The notes: generated from the sequence alone by a model not told the origin. Counted from the stretch's first letter, positions 1 to 5,213 are shown. The stretch is 5,224 nucleotides of DNA from Flavobacteriaceae bacterium (GCA_023301205.1 JALZVC010000007.1:1-5224); one strand, 5' to 3'. Translations and numbers: made by a program.

Positions 1-21
1 AAACATATCGTTTCATATTTC

Positions 22-95
22 GGCCTCGTGGCGCAACTGAATAGCGCACTTGATTACGGCTCAAGAGGTTGCTGGTTTGAATCCAGCCGAGGTCA
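22..95 (+). tRNA. tRNA-Arg (anticodon ACG)
   Basis: A complete cloverleaf can be folded by eye. The acceptor stem is 22-28 with 88-94 (one G-T pair), the D stem 31-34/44-47, the anticodon stem 49-53/61-65 and the T stem 71-75/83-87, with discriminator A95. The anticodon is ACG at 56-58, so the tRNA reads CGN arginine codons, presumably with A34 deaminated to inosine. CCA is not encoded (A95 is followed by CAA), so the 3' end must be added after transcription. In the D loop the usual G19 is A (base 40), and in the T loop the usual C56 is T (base 78). The universal G19-C56 tertiary pair is therefore replaced by a matching A-U pair, which argues for a functional tRNA. The 3' end is the source of the repeats at 221-263 and 393-428. 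Confidence 0.96.
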
Positions 96-102
96 CAATC
101 AC

Positions 103-119
103 TCACAACTGCGTTGTGA
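103..119 (+). repeat. Perfect 7-bp hairpin just after tRNA-Arg
   Basis: TCACAAC (103-109) pairs perfectly with GTTGTGA (113-119) across the three-base loop TGC. It begins 8 bases after the tRNA discriminator and has no T-tract, so it is not a terminator by itself. It would sit in the 3' trailer of the tRNA precursor and could steer 3'-end trimming; that role is inference only. Confidence 0.5.
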
Positions 120-128
120 TTTGAATAA

Positions 129-169
129 GAAAAAATCCAACAAGTATTTCAGCTTGATTGGATTTTTTC
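129..169 (+). terminator. Intrinsic terminator of tRNA-Arg
   Basis: A long stem is formed by 129-144 with 153-169. The CAAG/CTTG pairs lie at the top around an 8-base loop, there is one bulged A at 157, and below it TCCAA pairs with TTGGA and a run of A pairs with T163-168. The six T's on the 3' side provide the U-tract. The A/T symmetry of the base could let it also work from the opposite strand. Confidence 0.8.
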
Positions 170-181
170 GTTTCAAGGCAT

Positions 182-202
182 CTAGTCTTTTTGCAAGACT
201 AG
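182..202. repeat. 8-bp inverted repeat between tRNA copies
   Basis: CTAGTCTT (182-189) is the exact inverse complement of AAGACTAG (195-202), with a five-base centre TTTGC. No T-tract follows on either strand within a few bases, so it is not called a terminator. It lies between the intact tRNA and the first decayed copy and may belong to the inserted stretch at 97-246. Confidence 0.45.
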
Positions 203-220
203 GCAGTTGTAATTGCAGAA

Positions 221-263
221 TTGAGCTCAAAGGGATGTGTAGAGCAAATCCAGCCGAGGTCAC
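221..263 (+). repeat. Decayed copy of the tRNA-Arg 3' half (att-like repeat)
   Basis: Bases 247-263 are an exact 17-bp copy of tRNA bases 80-96 (from AATCCAGCC through the discriminator and the next base). Upstream, TTGA-GCTCAA (221-230) matches the tRNA anticodon stem with the TTACG of the loop missing. The stretch between (231-246) is diverged. Only the 3' half of the tRNA is recognisable, as expected for a direct repeat left by integration into a tRNA 3' end. Alternatively it is the remnant of a second tRNA gene: GCTC (225-228) and GAGC (242-245) could also be read as a D stem. A terminator follows at once. It is not a functional tRNA. Confidence 0.7.
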
Positions 264-271
264 TAAAAGCG

Positions 272-302
272 AAAAGTCTGCATGAAAATGCAGACTTTTT
301 TT
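272..302 (+). terminator. Strong intrinsic terminator after second tRNA 3'-end copy
   Basis: A perfect 12-bp stem, 272-283 with 288-299, closes on a GAAA tetraloop (284-287). The core GTCTGCAT/ATGCAGAC is G/C-containing and the 3' arm runs into seven consecutive T's (296-302). It is a textbook rho-independent terminator. It lies 8 bases past the duplicated tRNA 3' end and may be the ancestral tRNA terminator, moved away from the tRNA by an insertion at 97-246. Confidence 0.9.
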
Positions 303-392
303 GTTTTACAGACTGTCAAAAGCCGTTATTTTGTAAAGAATGAAAAAAAAAGTGCAACGCCTTTTCAGCATTGTATACTTTTCATTTTCATA

Positions 393-428
393 CGGGAGCT
401 CAATAGATATCCAATCCAGTTGAGGTTA
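393..428 (+). repeat. Degenerate third copy of the tRNA-Arg 3' half
   Basis: Bases 413-428 match tRNA bases 80-95 at 13 of 16 positions; all three differences are C-to-T changes (CC to TT, and C to T near the end). Upstream, ACGGGAGCTCAA (392-403) recalls the tRNA anticodon region ACGGCTCAA (56-64) and shares GAGCTCAA with the copy at 223-230. The starts of the three 3'-end copies (80, 247, 413) are 167 and 166 bp apart. A T-run follows at about 460-468 but the stem before it is weak. Read as an older, more decayed scar of the same process as 221-263. Confidence 0.5.
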
Positions 429-491
429 AAAACAATGATAATCAATAGGTTTTGAGATTTTTTTTTGTTTGCTTCCTGTGTTATTAATAAG

Positions 492-511
492 CTAGACTTC
501 TAGAGACTTCT
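492..511. repeat. Short direct and inverted repeat cluster
   Basis: AGACTTCT occurs at 494-501 and again at 504-511, a 10-bp period. CTAGA (492-496) and TCTAG (499-503) form an inverted repeat over a two-base centre. The 10-bp phasing would place two protein sites on one DNA face, but chance is a real possibility in AT-rich DNA. Confidence 0.25.
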
Positions 512-706
512 TATATAAACCATTTTTTAAGCTGATTATTTACACTTTAAAAAATCAACTCATGAATTTAAGAACTTAAGATTTAAAAATAAGCCCGCTA
601 TTGCATCTCTCAAATCGATACTAAAATAATCATAAACAATATCTTATTTTTAGATTATCTACTTTGTTTAACTATCTTACATAAATAATAAGCAAAACAT
701 AAAGTT

Positions 707-934
707 ATGGACTTAATAAATGAATCACTTGAATTTGAGAAAGTAAAAATGAACCATATGTCTACAAGTGATAGAGTGGCTGCATCAAGAGAGGCAAAAC
801 GCTTAATACTAGCCTTAAACGAGATGTATAAGAAATCTAAGGATACGAGTCTTATGGACATAATGAAGCGTCTAACCGTAAAGAAGAAAAGAATTGAAAT
901 ACGCTTAAAAGGAATGCCAGATCCAGCATTTTAG
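707..934 (+). CDS. Small basic helical protein of unknown function
   Basis: A 75-residue frame from ATG 707. I do not recognise a named family. The protein has no membrane segment, signal peptide or cysteine. From about residue 20 it is rich in Lys, Arg, Glu and regularly spaced Leu/Ile/Met, suggesting one or two amphipathic helices, and the C-terminal half is strongly basic (VKKKRIEIRLKG, about 58-69). The start is uncertain. In-frame ATGs at 749 and 758 would give 61 or 58 residues; purine-rich GAGAAAG (737-743) lies just ahead of 749, and MSTSDRVAASREAKR from 758 reads like a natural N-terminus. It ends 3 bp before the DUF2237 gene, so the two are almost certainly co-transcribed. A frame on the opposite strand (655-861) is its shadow. 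Confidence 0.75.
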   Translation: MDLINESLEFEKVKMNHMSTSDRVAASREAKRLILALNEMYKKSKDTSLMDIMKRLTVKKKRIEIRLKGMPDPAF

Positions 935-937
935 AAT

Positions 938-1315
938 ATGGAATTAAACGTATTAGGAACAAAACTAGAACCTTGTTGCATTAATCCCGCAACGGGATAT
1001 TTTAGAGATGGATATTGTCGTACAGTATCTCAAGATAATGGTACTCATATCTTATGCGCTATTATGACTGATGAGTTTTTAGCATTTACAAAGTCGAGAG
1101 GGAATGATTTAAGCACACCTATACCACAATGGAATTTCCCAGGACTTGTGTCTGGCTCCAAATGGTGTTTGTGTATATCGAGGTGGTTACAAGCAGAGAA
1201 GATAGGATTAGCGCCAGCTATTGTTCTTGAAGCTACTCTTCATAGAGCACTAGAGTATACATCTATAGAACTTCTTAAACGATACGAGTACAATAGTTTA
1301 GTAAAACCAACCTAG
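938..1315 (+). CDS. DUF2237 family protein
   Basis: A 125-residue protein matching the DUF2237 pattern (COG3651-type) from end to end: NVLG (4-7), EPCC (11-14), TGYFRDG (19-25), C27, a G..H..C block ending at C40, FLAF (47-50), GNDLSTP (55-61), FPGL (67-70), WCLC (76-79), RW (82-83) and VLEAT (96-100). Length is about normal for the family, so it appears intact. The biochemical function is not known to me. Six cysteines (13, 14, 27, 40, 77, 79), several in blocks that look conserved, suggest a metal-binding or redox-sensitive fold, but this is inference. No signal peptide or membrane segment is seen, so it is probably cytoplasmic. It starts 3 bp after the upstream small gene, in an apparent bicistronic unit. 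Confidence 0.92.
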   Translation: MELNVLGTKLEPCCINPATGYFRDGYCRTVSQDNGTHILCAIMTDEFLAFTKSRGNDLSTPIPQWNFPGLVSGSKWCLCISRWLQAEKIGLAPAIVLEATLHRALEYTSIELLKRYEYNSLVKPT

Positions 1316-1349
1316 TGTACAATCTAGGAAAGATAATAACATTTTTTTT
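1311..1349 (+). terminator. Possible weak terminator after the DUF2237 gene
   Basis: CCTAG (1311-1315, containing the stop codon) pairs with CTAGG (1324-1328) over an 8-base loop. Eight T's follow at 1342-1349, but 13 bases after the stem, farther than in a standard intrinsic terminator. It is in the right place for transcript end but structurally weak. Confidence 0.3.
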
Positions 1350-1378
1350 GTTTCTACTACTAGTCTTCTTAAAAGGCG

Positions 1379-1386
1379 TAGTTTTG
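1379..1386 (+). promoter_or_regulatory. Bacteroidota -7 element upstream of DoxX-like gene
   Basis: TAGTTTTG is an exact match to TAnnTTTG. It would start transcription near 1393, leaving a leader of about 50 bases before ATG 1444. No TTTG or TTG is seen at the expected -33 spacing; the nearest, TTTG at 1347-1350, is about 28 bases upstream. The assignment rests on one half of the promoter. Confidence 0.4.
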
Positions 1387-1443
1387 AATTTATAAATAGT
1401 TTCCCATTGAAAGCTGATAGAATTTGTGAGCTAATAGAGGCTA

Positions 1444-1815
1444 ATGTCTATTAATTATAATTTGGAAATACTACACATCATTTTAATTTTTTTTTCGGCA
1501 ATTTCTTTTTTGTTCTATGGATATAACTGTTTGTATTCTGATAAAATGAAAGTAGAGTTCAATCGTTTTGGATTGAATGAACTTCAAAGGAAAATAACAG
1601 GTGTACTACAAATACTTGGAGGAGTTTTACTTTTTCTGGGTTATGTGAGTCCTTTAATAGGTTTAATGGCTGCTGGCGGTCTAACAATACAAATGCTACT
1701 GGGTTTTATGGTGCGATTAAAAATTAAAGACTCAATTATACTATCATTACCTTCATTTGTATTTATGATTCTTAACGGGTATCTGTTTGTATGCTTTCTG
1801 AAAATTTATTTTTAA
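1444..1815 (+). CDS. DoxX-like four-helix membrane protein (copy A)
   Basis: A 123-residue integral membrane protein with four hydrophobic stretches at about residues 7-28, 50-68, 69-90 and 97-120, the size and topology of the small DoxX-like proteins. The loop after helix 1 carries D33-x-MK-x-EF39, and helix 4 opens with KD-SIILSLP (95-103). Both features recur in the gene at 1817-2182, so the two are homologous. DoxX relatives have been linked to quinone or thiol redox chemistry in other organisms, but I see no cysteine pair or catalytic residues that would assign an activity. ATG 1444 is preceded closely by AGAGG (1436-1440), too near for a classical Shine-Dalgarno. The stop codon lies one base from the stop of the convergent copy B. 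Confidence 0.82.
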   Translation: MSINYNLEILHIILIFFSAISFLFYGYNCLYSDKMKVEFNRFGLNELQRKITGVLQILGGVLLFLGYVSPLIGLMAAGGLTIQMLLGFMVRLKIKDSIILSLPSFVFMILNGYLFVCFLKIYF

Positions 1816-1816
1816 T

Positions 1817-2182
1817 TTATTGCACCAAGGCAACTAATAGTGACAATGTCAAGAATATAAAAGCCGGTAAGGATTTTTTAATTGGATCACTTATTCTAAG
1901 GTGCATTATTATTGCTCCTAACATTAAGATTGCTATCCCATATGCTGAAGGTACTTCTAATTCAGAAAAATAGATTGAAGCCAAAAGCCCTAGTGATAAT
2001 ATAATTTTTAACCCTCCGACTACAAACATTAGCCATGCTGGTAAACGATAATTCTCAAATTCTTGTTTCATATTATCTGCATTACCTCCTCTCCAAGCTG
2101 AAGTTTTTTTGAAACGAAATAACCATACGTTTATAATACTAAAGGCAATCACAATTTTGATTATACTTATTACATATTCCAT
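1817..2182 (-). CDS. DoxX-like four-helix membrane protein (copy B)
   Basis: A 121-residue inner-membrane protein with hydrophobic segments at about residues 4-22, 48-72, 78-95 and 102-120. It shares with copy A the post-helix-1 loop motif D36-x-MK-x-EF42 and the L-x-I-x-D-x-I-x-x-SLP-x-F-x-F signature (about 95-110), confirming a common DoxX-like fold. Overall identity looks low, so this is an old divergence and not a recent duplication. It starts 28 bp after the stop of the FAD-dependent oxidoreductase on the same strand and is probably the second gene of that operon, which suggests, by inference, a membrane partner in the same redox process. There is no room for a terminator between its stop and that of copy A. 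The reading frame at 1791-1973 on the other strand is a shadow of this gene. Confidence 0.82.
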   Translation of the reverse strand: MEYVISIIKIVIAFSIINVWLFRFKKTSAWRGGNADNMKQEFENYRLPAWLMFVVGGLKIILSLGLLASIYFSELEVPSAYGIAILMLGAIIMHLRISDPIKKSLPAFIFLTLSLLVALVQ

Positions 2183-2210
2183 CTAGTTACTTTTTTAATT
2201 AAATATTATT

Positions 2211-3458
2211 TTAAATTGACTCTAAGTTTTGCAGTACACTTAATGCTGCTCTTTCTCCCGAAATCATTGCTGCATTCAATGAACCATTCAGTTGCGTATC
2301 TCCTGCTAGAAAAATTCCAGTAGTTAATCTAGTTTCTGACGGAAGCATTTCATATTCTAATCCGTTTAATTTAGGTAAAGCTTGTGCTATAGAATAGTGT
2401 TTTATAAACCTACAAGAATATACACCACAATATTGTTGCAGTTCTTTTTGAACGCGCATTATTAATTCTTCACTAGATAAGCCGTGTTCTTTTACAATGG
2501 TGACAGATAATAGTTCTTTTTTAGCTACTGTTTTTGATGGAATGCTTGTACGATAGAATATATTATTTATTAAAGCATCTTTGTTTACTATAAGCCCAAT
2601 AAGTGGTTTTTTAATAGTTCTCTTATTGGTTTCAAAATATAAAGTATCACATGATTTCCATTCTGTCTCCTGATTATTTAGATTAGATACAAGCGCACTT
2701 GGATCTGTCGCAACGATTGTAAAATGGCTTTCTAATTCAGTTCCATTAGTGAGGTGTATTTTGCGATCTTCAACAGATTTTACTTCTGTATTAAACTGAA
2801 ATGTCGTCTGGTTTAAGTGACTTTTTAATTGTCTTGGAATCGCCTCAATACCAGATTTAGGTAATGCTGCAAAACCTTCTCCGAACATTTTATAGACAAA
2901 CTCAAACATTCTGCTTGACGTTTCTAACTCAGGTTCTAAAAATATACCACTTAAAAAGGGCTTGAAAAATTGATCTATCATTTCTTCAGAAAAACCAAAA
3001 TCTGATAAATAGTGAAGTGTAGTTTTTTCCGCTTCCGCGAAAATTTCAGTAATTTTAGTTCTCTTTAAAAGATTATTGAGCTTAAGTATTTTTAGTTTAT
3101 CAGCGAACGTACCTATACCTGAAAGTAGGGTTGGCATTAGTAATGATATATTGCGAAGTGGGTCGCCTATGGTTTTTGCCTTGCCATTCTTAAAAATAGT
3201 CGCTCCTGGTAGGAATTGTTGTAGCTCTAAAGCTTCAAAATCTAAATATTTTTGAGCTGCTGGATAGGCCGTGAGCAATACTTGAAACCCTTGGTCTAAT
3301 TGATAATCATCTACAATATCTGTTTTGACTCTTCCTCCAGCGCGATCAGTTGCTTCTATTATAACAGGACTATAACCATTATTTTCTAAGACTCTGGCAG
3401 CAATAAGTCCGCTTACTCCAGCACCTATGATATTTATTTTATAATCTTGTTTGCGCAC
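2211..3458 (-). CDS. FAD-dependent amine oxidase / phytoene-desaturase-like oxidoreductase
   Basis: A soluble flavoenzyme of the amine-oxidase/phytoene-desaturase superfamily. In the longest frame (443 residues, from TTG 3542), a dinucleotide-binding fold starts at residue 36: IIGAGVSG (38-45), the ribose-binding acid E63 and DRAGGR (66-71). The C-terminal FAD motif GIFLAGDTQLNGSLNAA (409-425) is followed by SGERAA. Length is normal. The substrate cannot be told; relatives act on amines, carotenoids or other polyenes. No ATG precedes the FAD fold. I chose GTG 3458 (415 residues, beginning VRKQDYKINIIGAG) because it places only about 8 residues before the fold and lies downstream of an exact -7 element at 3498-3491, whereas TTG 3542 lies upstream of that element. 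It leads an operon with DoxX-like copy B and is divergent from the SDR gene. Confidence 0.9.
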   Translation of the reverse strand: MRKQDYKINIIGAGVSGLIAARVLENNGYSPVIIEATDRAGGRVKTDIVDDYQLDQGFQVLLTAYPAAQKYLDFEALELQQFLPGATIFKNGKAKTIGDPLRNISLLMPTLLSGIGTFADKLKILKLNNLLKRTKITEIFAEAEKTTLHYLSDFGFSEEMIDQFFKPFLSGIFLEPELETSSRMFEFVYKMFGEGFAALPKSGIEAIPRQLKSHLNQTTFQFNTEVKSVEDRKIHLTNGTELESHFTIVATDPSALVSNLNNQETEWKSCDTLYFETNKRTIKKPLIGLIVNKDALINNIFYRTSIPSKTVAKKELLSVTIVKEHGLSSEELIMRVQKELQQYCGVYSCRFIKHYSIAQALPKLNGLEYEMLPSETRLTTGIFLAGDTQLNGSLNAAMISGERAALSVLQNLESI

Positions 3459-3490
3459 GTTTTGTTTAATTTTTAATAAAGGACAATAAA

Positions 3491-3507
3491 CAAAAGTACT
3501 ACTTTTA
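3491..3507. promoter_or_regulatory. Palindromic back-to-back -7 elements (divergent promoter)
   Basis: AAAAGTA (3492-3498) and TACTTTT (3500-3506) are perfect inverted repeats around C3499. On the minus strand the left arm reads TACTTTTG (3498-3491), an exact TAnnTTTG that would start the FAD oxidoreductase transcript about 26 bases before GTG 3458. On the plus strand the right arm reads TACTTTTA (3500-3507), one base off the consensus, which would serve the SDR operon with a leader of roughly 55 bases. No good -33 TTTG is seen on either side, so activation by a regulator is possible. The palindrome could itself be an operator. Confidence 0.45.
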
Positions 3508-3568
3508 CTTGGTAGGATTAAGTTATCAGTATTTAATCTCAAAAATCAAAAAATAAATTCTTGTTAAA

Positions 3569-4252
3569 ATGAAGAAAATCGCAATTATTGGAGGTAGTAA
3601 AGGTATCGGCAATGCTATTCTTAATGAGTTATCAGAAACTCATAAAATATTTAATATTAGTAGAACTGCTCCCGAGGTATCTCATACAAATGTAACCCAT
3701 TATACGTGTGATATTCTTACAGACGATTTGCCAGAGATAGATGAGTTAGATGGATTGATTTATTGTCCAGGGAGTATCAATTTAAAACCAGTTTCTAGAC
3801 TTAGTTTGGATGATTTTCGAGCTGATTTTGAAATAAACGTACTAGGAGCGGTAAAGTCTATTCAAAAATATTTACCAAAACTAAAGAAGGGTACTAATCC
3901 CTCTATTTTGCTTTTTAGTTCAGTAGCAGCAAAGTTAGGTATGCCATTTCACGCAAGTGTAGCTGCGTCTAAATCTGCAGTTGAAGGCTTAGTTAAGTCA
4001 CTCGGAGCTGAGCTCGCTCCGACCATACGGGTTAATGCCATTGCGCCAACGGTTACTGATACACAACTTGCTTCAAAGTTATTACGAAATGAAAAGATGA
4101 TTGAAAATATAACAGAACGCCATCCTTTAAAGAAGTTCTTGAATCCAGAAGAAGTAGCTTCTACCGCGGCTTTTTTAATGTTGGATAAAGCGGCCTCCTT
4201 TTCAGGTCAAATCTTTGAGATGGATTGTGGCATTGTGTCTTTTAAAATATAA
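3569..4252 (+). CDS. Atypical short-chain dehydrogenase/reductase (SDR) without the catalytic Tyr
   Basis: A 227-residue cytoplasmic Rossmann-fold protein of classical SDR length. It has the cofactor motif GGSKGIG (8-14), a helix-4 Asn in EINVLGA (N90), the strand-5 serines S117/S118 and a lysine at K135 in the active-site helix. The Tyr expected four residues before the lysine is Val131 (FHASVAASK), and the usual NNAG at the end of strand 4 is CPG (66-68). Nucleotide binding looks intact, but standard Tyr-Lys proton relay is not possible. It may reduce its substrate by another route (H128 is nearby) or act as a binding or sensor protein. The gene is divergent from the FAD enzyme and leads an operon with the peroxidase 3 bp downstream. 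The ATG has no Shine-Dalgarno; the leader is AT-rich. Confidence 0.9.
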   Translation: MKKIAIIGGSKGIGNAILNELSETHKIFNISRTAPEVSHTNVTHYTCDILTDDLPEIDELDGLIYCPGSINLKPVSRLSLDDFRADFEINVLGAVKSIQKYLPKLKKGTNPSILLFSSVAAKLGMPFHASVAASKSAVEGLVKSLGAELAPTIRVNAIAPTVTDTQLASKLLRNEKMIENITERHPLKKFLNPEEVASTAAFLMLDKAASFSGQIFEMDCGIVSFKI

Positions 4253-4255
4253 ATT

Positions 4256-4780
4256 ATGAAAACGATTGACAAAGCAAAATTAGCGTTAAATAAAAAAGAG
4301 AAAATGACAGGTATTTCTCTATATGATATAAACATTAATGCTCTTGACGGAAAGCCTATTGACATTTCTCTTTTTAAAGGTAAACACCTTTTATTTGTAA
4401 ATGTCGCATCTGAGTGTGGTTTTACAAATCAATATAAAGAGTTACAGAAATTGAGCGAAGCGTATCCAGATACATTGGTTGTTATAGGTTCCCCTTGCAA
4501 TCAGTTTGGTGAACAGGAACCTGGTGACTCTTCAGAAATTCAGACATTTTGCGAACGTAATTTTGGAGTGACTTTTTTACTCACCGAGAAAATAGATGTA
4601 AAAGGGAGTAATCAACATATGTTATACAAATGGCTCACTGAAAAATATTTCAATGAAAAGAAGGGCTCTAGTGTAAAATGGAATTTTCAAAAATATTTAG
4701 TAGATAAAGACGGTAAGTTGGTTGACTATTATTTTTCAATCACTAAGCCAATGAGCTCAAAAATTACGAGGCATTTATAA
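4256..4780 (+). CDS. Glutathione peroxidase family thiol peroxidase (Cys type)
   Basis: A 174-residue thioredoxin-fold peroxidase that reduces hydrogen peroxide and organic or lipid hydroperoxides in the cytoplasm. The catalytic set is complete: peroxidatic C54 in NVASECGFTNQY, Q87 in PCNQFGEQEPG, and W142-N143 in VKWNFQKYLVD. C99 in TFCERNFGVTF is at the position of the resolving cysteine of yeast-type two-Cys family members, so thioredoxin is the likelier reductant than glutathione. C81 is the conserved PCNQFG cysteine. There is no signal peptide. The first 16 residues are a charged extension, and ATG 4304 (M17) is an alternative start. It follows the SDR stop by 3 bp, a tight operon. Confidence 0.95.
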   Translation: MKTIDKAKLALNKKEKMTGISLYDININALDGKPIDISLFKGKHLLFVNVASECGFTNQYKELQKLSEAYPDTLVVIGSPCNQFGEQEPGDSSEIQTFCERNFGVTFLLTEKIDVKGSNQHMLYKWLTEKYFNEKKGSSVKWNFQKYLVDKDGKLVDYYFSITKPMSSKITRHL

Positions 4781-4794
4781 GATCTATCTTTATT

Positions 4795-5196
4795 ATGCGC
4801 TTACTGGTTGATTTTGGATTGCTTGTTTTAACTTGGATGATACAGCTTATCATATACTCTAGTTTTCTTTACTACAAAAAGGAAAATTTAGTTACTTGGC
4901 ATAGAAAGTATACGCCTTTAATAGGCTATATAGTTGGTCCATTGATGCTGTTGCAATTGGGGATTACAATCTATTAAATCATTAATGAAATTAATATGTT
5001 TAATACAATAAGTCTTGTCATTATTGGTATAGTCTGGATATTTACTTTTTTACAATTTGCACCCATGCATATCAATACTTTAAAAGGTAGAGCGAATAAA
5101 GAGATGTTATTCTCCTTAGTAAAGAAGAATTAGATTAGAACTATTTTGTGGACCTTACTATTTATTTTGAATGCCATTGCTTTCGCAAAGGCTTAA
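4795..5196 (+). pseudogene. Four-helix membrane protein gene broken by two in-frame stops
   Basis: Reading one frame from ATG 4795 gives 133 codons before a final TAA (5194-5196), interrupted by TAA at codon 61 (4975-4977) and TAG at codon 113 (5131-5133). Ignoring the stops, the product is a coherent small membrane protein with hydrophobic segments at about 3-24, 40-59, 69-87 and 114-130, and polar links containing TWHRKYTP (34-41) and GRANKEM. From memory it resembles unnamed flavobacterial membrane proteins of 130-140 residues in which the second stop site is a Trp before IRT; TGG to TAG is one G-to-A change, and CAA to TAA would explain the first. As it stands, only a 60-residue piece and perhaps a 45-residue piece (ATG 4996 to 5133) could be made. 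It starts 14 bp after the peroxidase, in the same operon. Confidence 0.7.
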
Positions 5197-5213
5197 ATCT
5201 TTTAACCCAAAAA

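Larger units (their letters stand above)
303..706. other. AT-rich gene-free stretch with a second tRNA-3'-end relic
   Basis: No convincing gene is present on either strand. The only notable reading frame is a 27-codon ATG frame at 340-423 that runs into the tRNA relic; it is not called. Contents: the degenerate tRNA 3'-end copy at 393-428, a T9 run near 460-468, a short repeat cluster at 492-511 and an inverted repeat TTAAG-AA-CTTAA at 568-579. A promoter for the following gene pair should lie toward the right end. The best candidates are imperfect: TATTTTTA at 645-652 and TACTTTG at 660-666, neither with a properly spaced -33 TTTG. Confidence 0.6.

Noticed and set aside
97..246. An intact mobile element between the first two tRNA 3'-end repeats
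   Set aside because: Only 150 bp, with hairpins and a terminator but no integrase or other gene; at most a remnant.
221..263. A second complete tRNA gene
   Set aside because: The 3' 17 bp are exact, but no acceptor 5' strand or anticodon arm can be folded upstream, so it is treated as a relic.
28..285. 85-codon frame running through the tRNA
   Set aside because: It lies on top of the tRNA-Arg gene, its terminator and the duplicated tRNA 3' end, so the translation reads RNA-gene sequence; composition is not protein-like.
340..423. 27-codon ATG frame beginning MKKKVQRLF, resembling a signal-peptide start
   Set aside because: It runs directly into the degenerate tRNA 3'-end copy, where its stop codon falls, and the lysines come from a poly-A run. 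There is no sign of coding selection.
655..861. 68-codon frame on the minus strand
   Set aside because: It is antisense to the small gene at 707-934, which is better supported by its 3-bp coupling to the DUF2237 gene and by its regular helical composition.
1791..1973. 60-codon frame on the plus strand
   Set aside because: It overlaps the ends of both DoxX-like genes, mostly as the complement of copy B, and shows no motif of its own.
4996..5133. An independent 45-residue membrane protein gene
   Set aside because: It is in the same frame as 4795-4977 and the protein-like sequence continues past its stop to 5196, so one broken gene explains the data better. It is kept as an alternative in the pseudogene entry.
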